A program made the translations under genes and the position numbers. From contig JANEZZ010001393.1 in assembly GCA_026122225.1 (NCBI GenBank), forward strand, positions 744,001-808,000: a DNA stretch of 64,000 nucleotides. Reading direction: 5' to 3'. The notes below the pieces were generated by a model. It was not told the DNA's origin. It did no database searches and saw only the letters and a program-made list of their open reading frames with translations. Shown here piece after piece: positions 21,451 through 34,900 of the stretch; position 1 is the stretch's first letter, and each line of letters begins with the position of its first letter. The DNA comes from Heloderma charlesbogerti (taxonomy: Eukaryota > Chordata > Lepidosauria > Squamata > Helodermatidae).

Positions 21451-22867
21451 TGATTTCTGTAAACTGTTCCCGATAGTAATCCAGCTGTTGCATTCGGCTC
21501 TGCTTCAACTTCCTTGTTGTGCTCAAAGTCAAACCCACCTAGAGTGCAAACGTTCACCTCTAGCCACTAGAGAGCAGTAAAGAATAAAGAAAGGTGGTCT
21601 ACTTTTTTCCTCTATTAATTTTTTTAAAAAACTTAAGTTGGTGAGGTGTGGCCTTTATTAAAGAGATTTCATTGGCCCGAAAAGGGGATGTTTCGTATAG
21701 GCTGAAACAACCATTGCTTTGCTTTACTTAAGAAGCTGATTGCCTTGTCAACTGGAAAGATACAGGATTGTTCAGGTTGTTTCAGGAGTTGTTTGTTTCT
21801 CTTTAAGGTGAGTCTCTTTTGTTTATGGAATGGGGTCTTCTCTGCCCTTAAAGATTATTTCTGTTCTGAAGAAAGCTTTTTGATGTGTGTTAGAATTACA
21901 CCAGGCTTTTAATTTGTGTTTGCTAGCGGGTAGGGCGGTAGGCTGTTAAATGTGTCTTTCTTTAAAATAAGGAATTTGTTTGGGGTGGCTTGCGTCTGTG
22001 TCATTCTTCCCTGAAATTTTCAAGGAAAGGTGTAGAGGGATGTGAAGCAGACAGATCATCCTTTAAAACAAGGTTTTACTTTGCAATATGTGTATACCAC
22101 TTTTCAACCGTAATGGTTCACAATAGGAAAACTCAGATTTCTAGGCAGGCCGTATCGCCCTCACAGTGATAAATCTGGAATATCTGTTTGTGATATCAAA
22201 TGATGGTATCTTGTGGCTCCTTGTTCTGTTTCCCTCAAAGACGCTGGTGGCAAAGGGAAGTCCTGGGGTAGGGGGAGGATATAGATCTCTTTCAGAGTAC
22301 TTTCCAGCTAGGTGTTCCTACTTTCACCATTGCTGTTCTGGGCAGATAGAATTGATTATTCCAGGCCCTTGGAACTCTTGTGGCATGGGGAAAATAGCTG
22401 TTGGAACCACTGGGAGGGACAAGGGATGTATAAAGTCCATTTGTTTTTATTTCCTTTTTGTGTAATAAAATGTCTTTCTCTGATGCTCTGTAGAATGTAA
22501 TGGGGTTTTCCCTACAATGTCTATCAAAAAGAATATTTGGTTGAAGGCACAGAATGATTGTAATCTAGTGTGTTAAGGGGAGCCTGTTCTTTTGGGGAGA
22601 TGTATATCCATTTGCTGCCTCTAGTTCGTATCCTCTCTCTCTCTCTCTCATATATATGGCATCACATGCGGTATGAATATCACCCAAAAAGATGCTTGTA
22701 AGAGTGCAGTCCAATGCTTACCAGGAGGGAGGCTACATTGGACTTCACAGTGAGACTTCCCTGTAAACCTGATCAGGCCATATCAAACTCTGGAGCGTGA
22801 GTTGGGTTGAGCTCTCTAAAGCATCTTGAGAAGCTGTTTGTTAACTTTCTCCTTAAATGCTTTGCAG
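21451..22867. other. Upstream region of TSPAN1 first coding exon
   Basis: No mobile element is evident. A donor-like 'ctttaag|gtgagt' at 21808 could end a non-coding 5' exon of TSPAN1, as human TSPAN1 has non-coding 5' exons. No CpG-rich promoter or clear TATA box is seen. A CT/TA simple repeat lies at about 22636-22658. Confidence 0.25.
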
Positions 22868-22932
22868 ATATCAAGATGAGCTGCTTCACTTTTTTGAAGG
22901 TCATGATGGTCTTGTTTAACCTCTTCATAGTT
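22868..22932 (+). CDS. TSPAN1: TSPAN1 coding exon 1 (start codon 22876)
   Basis: After an acceptor 'tttgcag' at 22861-22867 comes an 8-nt leader and ATG in good context (A at -3). It encodes [19 protein letters not shown], the amino terminus and first part of TM1, then donor GTAAGT at 22933. Because an acceptor precedes the ATG, at least one non-coding exon lies upstream. Confidence 0.95.
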
Positions 22933-25900
22933 GTAAGTACTTGCTGTATTTCTCTACTAATGAGGTAGCTGCGAACCTTGTAAAAGTATGACTGGGTGGG
23001 GCCAATGCTCTGGAATATGTTTGGCTGTTCTTTAGAGATAGCTATACTGAAGGCTGGATGTCTATATGTGTAATAAACCTGAGATGAAATGTAGTTGAAG
23101 CCGTAATCCTAAACACACTTACTTCTGAGTAACCATGCTTAGGATTGTGCTTGCCCAATGGTCCCCAAACTCAGGGACAGAATGGACAGATCTTATACAA
23201 CAAAGATGAGGTCGTCTCCTTGACAGCATGTTAGCCACATATAATTTGTTAATGTAATGTGTGTTTATGGTAGATGTGTGTTTATCTTACGGCTAATCTC
23301 TAATGATCACATGCTGCAGTAGCCTTTGCCAACTGGATTTTATTAACTCTCAAGGGACCATAAAGGGTTTAACTACCAACTTTGTAAATCTAAGAGATGT
23401 GAATATGCTCACCCAAAAAACACGGCGTGTGAATAATCTTGGGGCACAACTAGATAAGGCGGTGGGAAATCATCTGAGATACCATACAGGTATACATTTT
23501 CTCCTGCAGGACAAATAGCAGCTTGGTGGGGACAAGCATTGGCAAAAGGATTTAAAAATCTTTCCCCAAGTGCTGCATTCCCAGATTTGCTCCTCATTTT
23601 TTTAATTGCCATAAAAAAAAGCCACAAGAGATCAAATGGTGAGTCTCATCTAGCAGTGGTCTTAATTTCATGGTGGACCTCTCCAGAGGCTGCAATAGAT
23701 GACCTTCTGGCTTCTTCTGATTCCATGTTGGGATGAGTAAACTGCCTTCTGGTGTTCCACGCAGTATATTCGGTCTGCCCGCCTACACTAGTTACAGCTG
23801 TGTTGTCTCAGGGATTAATCGTGTACTGAACAATATGAACAATCTCTTAATGCCAGGGTTGACTTACAAGGAACTTCCTCTGCGATTCCGGTTGCTTTCT
23901 GGAATGGCCACACCCATGGGACAAATAAAAGCAGGTCCATGAGATTATGACAAATTTATTAACTCTGGCTATGGGTGTGCCTTCATGCAATGGCAGGCCA
24001 AGCCCACAAAATGGCAATAGGCTAATTGAGTGCGATCATGATGCAAACCAAAGTACTCATTAAAATGTTCCTCTGGCCTGCCTCTGGACTGGCTGAGTGG
24101 GTTTGATGGTTTCTGTGGGTGTTTCATTCAGTTTCATGCTTACTTGCCATGTTCATAGTTTTTAAACGAGCAGCGTGGCTGTCCTCCTATGGGCTCCACG
24201 GGTGCCTCCATGGCAGTGCTACCAAGGGAGTCTCGTATACCAGCAGATTCCTTTGGCATACACTTCTCTTGCAATGGGAAAGGGTGGGGAAAACAGGAAT
24301 GCCTTGTACACAGCTTGCTAAGTGCACCGTAACTCTAGCTGAAGTAAGTGCTGGTGTGGGGACCCAGGTATGCAGGTATGCTGAGTGCAATAAGATCACA
24401 ACAGTGACAGGAGGCTGTTGGTGATCTAAGGGCTGTAATCCGCACGCACATAAACATGTGGACATGCATTCAGGTGGATAATTCTATGGAGACTTGCAAC
24501 ATACGTTACTGTGGTTCACAGTCAACGCTTCTCAGCGAAGGGATTTCAATCTTCTGTTCTCATGAACCTCAGCTTTACAAATTGACTCGAGCCTTCCAAA
24601 GGAAGATTCTTTATTTATATCACGGGTGCAGAATTACAGGCCAGACCTAGCCCTCTGGCGGTCCTCAGATGGCCACATCCCTTTCTCTATCCCCTGCCCC
24701 TACCACTTCCCTCCAACTGCAGATGGTTCGGTGGTTTCCCAGCTTTTCCCCTTTCTACAAAGTCAAAATTCCTCTCCTAAGGCTTAGTTATCAGCAGTAA
24801 GAGGCTTAAGCTAAAATATGCTGGTATTTTTGGCTCCTCCCACCCTTGGGATCCAGCCCCTGAGAACTTCTCCAAAATGGAATTTGGCCCTTGGGTTGAA
24901 AGAGGTTCAGCACCCCTGCCCTATGCATGGTTGATCGTGCACTCTGAATGTTTGAACTGAACTCCAGCTGGCTTTAATTGGTGTGTACATTTTAACTTTG
25001 CTTCTTGGCTATTGTTATGCCCTCTTTTTATACTTGGAGGCCTAGGGAGACCCTATCCTCATTTATTGTTATTTTTATTAAGATTATCATGCCCTTCCTC
25101 CAAGGATCTCAAGACAGTGTACATGGTTCTCCCCCTCCCCACCTTTTTATCCCCACAAAAACCCTGTGAGGTCGGCAAGGCAGAGAGTGAGAGTGAATGT
25201 AACTGGCTGGCCCCGTTGAGCTTTTTGACTGGGTGGGGATTTGAACCCCGGACCCCCAGTCTGAGTCCAATATTCTAACCACTACACCACACTGACTTCG
25301 TAGAGAATCAAGTTCCAAAGTGGATGTAGGAAGTGGAGTTTCCACAAGCCGTGTTAATATGCAACGGTCAGTTGAGCAAACCTGTGATGAGCTGAAATGA
25401 GGAGGAAGCAGAACAACTGCACATACTCTTTCATGCCAAAGTGAAGGTGCGCCTGATCCTGAACTGTTAATGTGAACACTGGTGAGCAATAAAGTGGGCC
25501 CTGATCTGAAAAAATGCCACTGTCCACCTGGAAGATGTGAAACATCCCTGTGGGGGGAACTTCTTGACATCCTCCCTCCTTTTGGCATCTCACAAAAATG
25601 TAAAATAAATCTTGTGCTGTCAGTTCCCAGTTAGGACTCCATCAGATCTACTTTGTACTCCTGTGCAGGGTTGTCAGTTAGCCAGTGTTGTGGGGTGGGG
25701 GGTTGGCTGGCTGCTTACAAGGTGGGGGTCTGAAACAGGGAAAGCCAGGGTTCCCCCCTCCCAATTTGGTTCCCCCTTCTAATGTATTTATTTTTAATGT
25801 GTTTGCTTTCCACATTCATGCATACTGGATTGGGAAGGTGGCCTAGAAGGAAGGACATGTATGTATGTATGTTGAATAGTCTAACTGCTGCCTTCTGGCA

Positions 25901-28900
25901 ACAGCCTCCCCACAGCTACCTTTGTTGCTGGGGAAGATGAGCAGAAGGGTGCTGTTGGGCTCATGTCCTACTTGTGGGTTTCCCACAGGCAGCCGGTTGG
26001 CCACTGGGCAAACAGGATGCTGGCCCAGGTGGACCCTTGGTCTCATCCAGCATGGCTCTTCTTATGTTCTTATTGCCATGTGCTTATTCACTGCTAACTG
26101 CTGCCAGTTGTTCCTGTGGGCAATGTTGCCTGGGGTTAACTAAGCCAGATCATAGGAACTTGGAAGGCAGCTCTGGGCTTGGCCTAGTGGGGCCTAAAAC
26201 TCTTTCAAAGTCCCATTTGGCTTATTTCCTCCTGGAGTTAACTGACTGGCAGGTGGTGCATTCATGTACTGTCAGGGCACAGTCCACCCACTTGCCCATC
26301 TGGCCCTGGCATGCCTGCTCCTAAGTCCTGATTTGCTGTGGAGGCCATTGGGCTCGGTTCACTGCCACAGCCCATCACCTGTCCCAACAGCAGCAGAACT
26401 GGCTAGGCATGGCCGGGCACCTGCCGGGGGCCTGCATCCCAGCAAGGGACTCACTGACAAAAGTCCCCTGGAGTCACTCCTCCTCACCATTGCAACCTGC
26501 TTGTTCACCTGCCTCTCGCTTTGGCCCAGACAATGGTGGTAGTAAGAAGGTGGAGCAGCAGAAGCCTCTGCTTCTTGCTCACTGGCTCTCTGCCCGACAA
26601 GCAAGAAAGCAGGAGTGATGAAGAGGAGGAGGAGCAATAGCATCTGGTGACAAAGGTGGTGAGGAGGTCGACTCACAGAGGAAAGGGGCCCACTGCGGGT
26701 GTCTTGCTCCAGGGCCCTTCCGAACCTGGAGCTGGCACTGGTGGCAGTGATTGGGTTGGCCTGAGATTCCCCTCCAGCTTTTCTTAGGTGTGGCTCCTCT
26801 GTGGTGGCGGCAGTACAGCAGTAGGTTCTCAGAGGTAGCTGGCAGTGGAGCAGCATGGACCAACTCGTGGCTCAGCAACGCTACAAGCGAGAAGGATCTT
26901 GGAATTGTTGTAGATCACAAGCTGAATATGAGCCAACAATGTGATGTGGGTGCAAAAAAGGCAAATGCTCTTTTGGGCTGCATTAATAGAAGCATGGTTT
27001 CCAAATCCCATGAAGTGCTAGTTCCCCTCTACTCAGCACTGGTTAGGCCTCATCTGGAGTACTGTGTGTCCACTTCTGAGCACCGCACTTTAAGAAGGAT
27101 GCAGCCAAGCTGGAGAGGGTTCAGAGGAGGGCAACAAAGATGATCACGGGACTGGAAACAAAGGCCTATGAAGAGAGACTGAAAGAACTGGGCATGTTTA
27201 GCCTTGAGAAGAGAAGACTGACGGGAGATATGATAGCACTCTTCAAGTACCTGAAAGGTTGTCACAGAGAGGAAGGCCAGGATCTCTTCTCGATCGTCCC
27301 AGAATGCAGGGCACGGAATACTGGGCTCAAGTTCCAGGAAGCCAGATTCCGGCTGAACATCAGGAAAAACCTCCTGACTGTTAGAGCAATACGACAATGG
27401 AACCAATGACCTAGGGAGGTAGTGGGCTCTCCCACACTGGAGGCACTCAAGACGAGGCTGGACAGCCATCTGTCAGGGTTGCTATGACTTGGATTCCTTC
27501 ACTGAGCAGGAGATTGGACTCAGTGATCTTGTAGGCCCCTTCCAACCCTACTATTCTATGATTCTATGAACTTCTCAAGGAGTGCCTTGTCTGTGTGAAT
27601 CTGCTCTGTACCCTCCTGTCCATCTGTTTTCCTGCATCTCTGCCCCTGGTTGGCTTTCTGGGTAGGTGGTGTGCTTGAGTGCTTTGCCATGGGTTCACTA
27701 ATTGCTCTTGGGACAAGACTTGCTCAGTCTCACTGAGTAAAATATCTTAATAACTTGCTACCTATACGTGTGTTATATACTTGACATATAATCTGCAGCT
27801 GGGTTCACCTTCTTGAGTTATCCATTCTACATGACCGTTTAGTTCTTGCATTGTGCTTGTGATGTTGCAAGAGAGTCTGGGTTAGGTTAAGGTGACCTGT
27901 GGTGGCCTGCTGTGTGTGGACAGTAGCAGGAGACAAGTACATGTGGGAGCTGATTGCCTAGGGTCAGCCTTTTCCAACCTTGGCTTGGGATAAGGGAGTT
28001 GTAGTTCAGCTGGAGGGCACTAGGGTTGGGGAAGGCTGCCTTAGATGAATAGAACGTTTGGGGGGGGCTCTGCCCTTGCTCCCTGCTCAGGTATCGAAAC
28101 TTCCTGTTTAAGCATTGGCAATCCTGATCACATACATTCCTATATTTACTCCTTCATGTAGTGTGGAAAGGGTTATGCATGTATCTCTTCTGAGAAAAAG
28201 CATTGTGCACTTTGGAGTTTCCTACAGGTGCCTGCCCTTGGTTAACACACAGAGGCACTTCCTCCTCATGCTGTCAGAAGACAAGTGAACTGTGTGGGCT
28301 TGCCCACAGCCTCCTATTAGTCAGTCTTACTCGCTGCCTTGTGTAAATCTGTTAATCCAAGTTACCAACCAATCTCTGGCTTTTCCCCCTTTGCCAAAGG
28401 ACCAGAACGGAAGAGGTCTGGGAAGCTACTGGACTGGCTTGATTCTTCCTTCACCTCCTGAACACTGTAGATGTTTTTGAATGTGTACCTGGGTCAGAAA
28501 GATCATAAGCAGCTCTTGTTTGGGCAGTAGCATGTCTACCCTGAATCACAGCTACGTTAAAATCCTGGATTTCTGATTTGATTTGGTTTTTTTAATGGAG
28601 CAGCAATCACTTTTCCATTAGGGAAGATTCCCCCTACCCCCACAGCTTAAAAATGCACCTAGAAGTTCCTTCTTAAGATAGTGGGTCAGTCCTTGCTATG
28701 ATTTCATCCACCGGATAAAAATATTGAAATACAGGAGCAGGCTAGTTTCGCACAAAACAAACGGGCAGAATTGTGCCTGCACATTTTGCCTCACATCTTG
28801 TTTTCTAAAAGGGCTAGAGACTTGCTTTCTTAAGGGCACAATCCTATGCATGCTTTGACAGAAAAAAGTCCCACAACTTGCAGTCTTCCCCAGCATGGCT

Positions 28901-31900
28901 GGCTGGGGAAGACTTGGGAGTTGTAGGACTTTATTCTGTCTAAATTTTCATAGGATTGCATCAGTGGAGGCTGGTGATGTTAGTGGGGTGGTGAATCTGC
29001 TCCACATTTCAGTCAGAACCAGGCTTCACACCTTGGATAGCTCCTTTAGAGTTCTGACTGGTTCTGACTGAAACCGGGGATGGATATACTGCCCCACTGA
29101 CATTGGAGCCACCAGCCTCCACTGGATTGCCCCCCCCCCCCGATGAAAGCTGGGAATCTGGGGATCATAGCCTATACGAGGGGACTATCCCCCCCTTGCC
29201 CTCTCTTGTGGACACCCATGTGTCCAGCCTGGCACCTGTACTTAAGTGTGGGCTGAGGCAGTGCCTGCCTTGTCCTTTTATTTGAAGACAAAACCGGCAC
29301 CTGTGGTCAAGGATAATTGCTTTCACCCTGTTAGAAATGCTCCTGTATGATGCCAAGTGCATTATTCACTGTTAAAAATAAACAACTGGTTTGAAACCCT
29401 TGGCAGCTTCTGATAAGACTATCCCTGTGTAGAGAGGGAATCGGTATGTTTACAAGGCTTCTTTCTGCGTTGTGACTCTTCTACAGCTTATCTTGTTGAA
29501 CTTTGAGAGACTATGGAATGGTTACAAATACACTGGGGCGGGGGCGATTGGGTGGTGAAAGGCAAAGGAAAGCAGGGCTCCTGGACTTCTCCAGATTGTG
29601 TAGAAGTAGTTTTGTCAAAGCGGTCCTGCTCGTGCAGGTGTAAGAAGTGGCGCGTACTGAAACTCCATCTTCTATGCAGCTGTTAAAAGTTCAAGAGTCT
29701 TGTCTGTCCTTGATACCCTGATTCTAAACTTGGAATTACCTTGTGCCTCCACAGTCGAGAGTAGAAGCTTGTCCCTGTTTTAGCCACTAACAGCACAATC
29801 CTACACATATCTATTCAAAAGTCAGCCTCAGGAGGTTCAGTGAGTTTTACATCTGGGTAAATAGTGGTTAAGACGCTGAACTGCAGACTGGAAAGTCGGC
29901 AGGTCAGCAGTTCGAGACCCGAGTGCTGCGTGACGGAGTGAGCTCCCGTCTTCAGTCCCAGCTTCTGCCAACCTAGCAGTTCGAAAGCAAGAAATTGCAA
30001 GTAGATAAATAGGTACCGCCTCGGCGGGAAAGGTAACAGCGTTCCGTGCACCTCGGTGTTCAGTCATGCCGGCCACATGACCACGGAAGCGTCTTCGGAC
30101 AGCGCTGGCTCTTCGGCTTAGAAACGGGGATGAGCACCGCACCCTAGAGTCGGACACGACTGGTTGGGGACACCTTTACCTTACTTTTTAAATAGGTATA
30201 AGATTGCAGCCGAAGAGCATTCCGCGGCCGATGTGCGATGACTCAATTGTTTCAGCATTCTGTTCCTGACACTGGCTAGCTGGATGTAGTGCAGAACGAA
30301 CATTTAACAGTGCAAGGAGTGATCGCTTTCCATTATGTGCCCCTAATTTCTAGCAGGTTTGATTACTTGGGCACAAGGGCAGGTTCATTTTGACCTTCTA
30401 AAATAACCTTTTTTTCTACCATACTTAGTTTTTAATTCAGTTTTGTAATGATCTCAGCATGGCTGTGGCAGTTACCACTATTCTGAAATATAGCACTTAT
30501 TTGAATGACTGTCAACAGGCATATCTTATACCCTGAACCTCGAAGAACCAAGTCAGTTCACTGATAATGTTGGAACAGATCAGGTTCCTTTTTTTAGAAA
30601 TGAAGAGTCTGATATGATCAAACTGGGATTCCTTATCAGTGATATGTAGTGCTAATATTGGGTTAGAGAGGATATCTGTTTCCCATCTATAAAGTGTGTG
30701 TCTGTGTCTGTGTTTGATTGTGATAAGGTATCAATCTCTTTTCTAAAGAAATGGGAAGAGTGCCTAACTTCAGGAAATAGAAGTATGGGATGAGACTGGA
30801 GTGCACAATCATAGGTCTAGCTATCTAGAAACTATTGTCAAAATGTATGTATGACAGAAATTGAATTGTCTGCCTCCGGGAAGAAAGATAGTTGTAGCAG
30901 CTCCAGTTTATATGGATTAGGTCAAAAACCTATCTGGAGTGAGGTGATCTAGATAGATGTATGGCTTGACCATGATTCTGGCATATGCAGTATGACTTGG
31001 ACTGTGTGGGAGGGGGAGGGAATGGATTACAACATGGTTGGCTGGGGAATGGTGGGAGCTGTAGGACTTTTTTTCCTATCTAAACATGCTTAGAATTGCA
31101 CCCTAAGAATCTTTGTGTGAAAAATAGCATGTTGCTTGGCCTTATAGATATAGCATATGAGATTAAAACAAAAAAAAAAAGTGTGTGCACTGCTTGAGGC
31201 TCAATTTATCAAAGCACAGCTGCGGCTTTCAGCTTTCAGAGGTGTGAGTGGTTTACTTGCCTTGCCTTTCACACTAGGCCCCAGTCTCTTTAGCACACCA
31301 GCAAAAAAATATTCTTCCTTCCCTTTCACTGATGCAGGGAATATTTTTCTTTTCAAAAGTCCTTCACTTGGAGGAAGCATGCAAATGCTGCTGCTGTAGG
31401 TAGCGCAGGGGTGTGTAGACTCCATGTACAATGTAGACAAAAATAAAGGATATCGGTGGAAGGGATGTGTGTCTGTGCTGGATCCCTGAGGTGAAATGTA
31501 TATGTTTGAGCTCTGGAAATCAGAACACATCTGGAGAGCACCAGGTTGCAGGAGGCTGCTGTCTCAGAAGGACAATATGTACAGAAGTGTCTACTTGCTG
31601 TTTATCCCCATATTTCATTAGATTTAAGGCAGAACTAGAAGTGATATGGGAGAGCCATGATTTTTTAAACATGATCCATGTTTTTAAGAAGTTAGTAGCA
31701 GCCTTGCCCTCTCAATCATACTGGGACTGTGGTATGTGGCGGGAGGTGTGGGGGGTAACCTTTATGCCTGTACTACTTTTCCCAATTAAAATGCCTCACC
31801 TGAAGCTGCTATTTGCTCCACAGGGGAAAACACACAGATAGCCCCAACACACACGCTTCCCGAATCATGGGGTAGTATCCTATGTTAGTCCTACTAGGAG

Positions 31901-34900
31901 TAGACCCATTGAAACAAATGGGACTTAAGTTAGTGATGACTACCTTAAGTGCCATTAGTTTCAATGAGTCTACTCTAAGTAGGACTAACATTGGATAATA
32001 CCCCATGTTCCTAACATGATTCAGGGTGCTCTATCGCTGCTATTCACTCTTTAAAGAACCATGTGAGATCCTGGTCACAAATCTCCAACACTGCATCCTG
32101 TCTTAGCCGATTGCCCTATTATTCGGAGCAGAGTTTTACCTCTAGCCATTGTTTTAAGAAATAACCTTTTAGTAACCTAGAGGTAATATTTTCTACAATA
32201 AAGGCTGATACCATTGTTCTGAGCAATAGTTATTTATTAATTTTAAGCATTTCTACCATGCTGTTCAGCTGGAAAGGCTCCCAGAGTGGCTTACAGATCA
32301 ATAAAAATATGGTAGTCCCTGCTGTCAGGCTTACAATCTAAAAAGACATGACACAAAGGAAAAAAATGGGGAGGAAAAAGGAAAACAATAAAACCCAGGC
32401 ACCATTTCTTAGTGTTATACAGTTCTTATAATGTCCAGATATAATGAACTGCAGTGTTGTAGTGGCCAGAATGTGGCTGGACATTGTTGGTCTGATGACC
32501 AACTGGCATGGAAACAATTCAAAGAGAAGAAGAGCCAAAACTTGCTGGTCTCGCAGCTGAGCCAATGGAGAGGCCCAACTTCCTGTCTCTCCCTGTTCTA
32601 CAGCCTGGTGGAATGGCTGCTGGATGACAGCTGGGGGAGAGGCAAAGCCTGGTGAAGCTGGCTTCTCAGGATGGCGGATAGTAGTCCTGCTTTTCTTCTC
32701 TGCCCCTGCTGCAGCCTGGTGGGACAGATGCAGCAGGAGAAATCTCCCCAGCTTGCATAACAATTATTTTCCCTGTATCTTTCAGAAACTCTTGAGGCTT
32801 GAATGTGGGTGGGATAGAGCATACTGTGAATAGATTCTTAACTCTCTAAGAATATTGTAGAATATTGGAAGGGAGGATGATCACATAGGAAAAGGAGTCT
32901 CCCTCCTTGGCTGGAGACGCTTGCAAACTTCCCACAAAAGTGACACCTAAACTATGGCTGGCTTGCAAAAGCCTCTAATTTCTATTGTGTTACGAGAAGC
33001 TTCTCACTTTAACAAAGGTTCCAATGACTCTTTCTGGCTATTAATAGCTGTGAAATAGAATATCATCTCTATTAATTAATTGTATGCACAGTGGTGCAGT
33101 GGTAAACTTTGAAGTGCAGTTGCTCATCGAGGCAGTCCCCATAGCTGCACCCTCAAGGAGAGTCCAGGACTGCAGACACCTGTGTTGATCCATATCTATA
33201 CGTGTATGTCCCACATCCTGCATGTGGGAACAGGGAAGCCTGAGGTGGTTGGCAGATGATGTCATCATCCCTGCTTATCAAAAAGGCCTGGCACTTCGAC
33301 CCTGCAAGCCCTGGCTCCTCTACACTTCTGTTTGCGCAGTTTAGGTACAGCGCACTTTGTGACTCTCCAGGCCAAATGCAGCCCATCGGCCAGGTTTGAT
33401 GTTCCACTGCAGACTTGATAACCCTCTGTTTCTGTTGCTTGTCTGGGACTGCAAAAACAGGGTGGAGGGGAAGCTGTCAGGGGTCTGTCTAGCAGGCCAC
33501 AATATGGAGCTTAGTGAGCTGTTTTCACCTTGGCCGGTTGCAGCTTGGGCAGGCTAAGTAATTGACTGTCCCTGTGTCCCCCCCCAGTACCAACATTTGG
33601 AAGTAATTCTTTTCTTTTCTTTCCTAGATTGGTGGAGGGGCACTCCTGGGCATTGGAATCTGGGTCAGTGTTGACAGTAGCTCCTTCCTCAAATTATTTG
33701 GCCCCCTGTCCTCCGGTGTCTCGCAGTTTGTGAATGTGGGCTACCTCCTCATTGCCCTTGGAGTCGTCCTGTTTGTGCTGGGCTTCCTAGGATGCTGTGG
33801 AGCTCAGAAAGAAAGCAAGTGCCTTCTTATCACGGTAAAATACAAATGTGAAGCAGTTTCCATCTCCTTGTCTGCAGCAAATCTGCCCAGTAGTGTGTTA
33901 CTTGGTAAAAGTACTTGCTGATAATAACTGGAGCAGTGAAGGCATTATGGAAAGCTGTCTTCTTAATGAGGCTAGGTTCATGAAGGAAGAAAGGGATCCT
34001 GAGCTATCCAGGCAATTAGCCATAGGATAGAATTTCTTAAACAATTTGTGCCTGTTTTCTGGATTGTAATACAGATTTCTTATTTTGGAAAGCTCATTGA
34101 TGGATTTTATAACTTCAAAATTCCTATGCAGATAATAAGCTGGATTTTTTTTAGAAATTAGAGTTCTCTCACTTCTTGACCCAAACTTTACATTTTCTTT
34201 ACCCTGGGTCTGTTCGATTAAAAAAAAAAAGGCCTTCTTGGTAGATGTTAATCTTGTTTCCCAGTTGGATAACTTCTAGGCAAAGAAAGATGCAACTTTT
34301 CTGAACATCTTGTTCCTTTTGTGGTAGGGGTGTAGACCTGCTGCAACGTCTTGAATCCATGGCTGTTTCTCATTTCCTCAGAAGCCCTTGTAAGCAGGTG
34401 ATCACCTGTTTTCAGTGGCATCTGAAAGTAAATACATAAAATAAATCAGTGGTGATACTTAGAGCTGCTATCCTGTCTCTCTATCCCCCTTCCTCCTCTT
34501 CTTGCTGTGAGAAAAAAGACTTGTGTTAATCCACTGGGGAATGAGGAAGTTGTTGATATATATGGTCTAAAATGACCTGGAAAAGATCAGTTCAAAGTGT
34601 ACTAAAGCAAATGGACTGAGACTAAAATGTCTTTCAGTATGCTGAAAGAGCTAAGAATCCAAGTGAGAAAGATGCTGTTCAAGCAGAATGAGGGATCTGA
34701 AGCAGTGTCTTGATTCTTTCCTATGAGAAAGTCCAGGCTATGGCATGTCACACCAGATAAGGAAGCCCTCAGTTGCTGGAGTTGTGGAAAATCCCCACTA
34801 GAATATCTTTCATAAAGCTCAGTCTTGTGACCAACTATCCTTCCAAAGCTAGAAGGTTGCCTATAGAGCACACTTGACCAAGTTTATCCAAAGAGTCTTT

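Larger units (their letters stand above)
22933..33627 (+). other. TSPAN1 intron 1, repeat-rich
   Basis: 10.7 kb. Contains a hAT-like MITE (24621), a MIR-like SINE (25071), two CR1 3' ends (25900 and 26830), palindromic MITEs, a Sauria SINE (29861) and a repeat at 32225. The remaining stretches, for example 23160-24600, 26080-26820 and 30190-31020, show no gene or family I can recognise. Confidence 0.7.
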
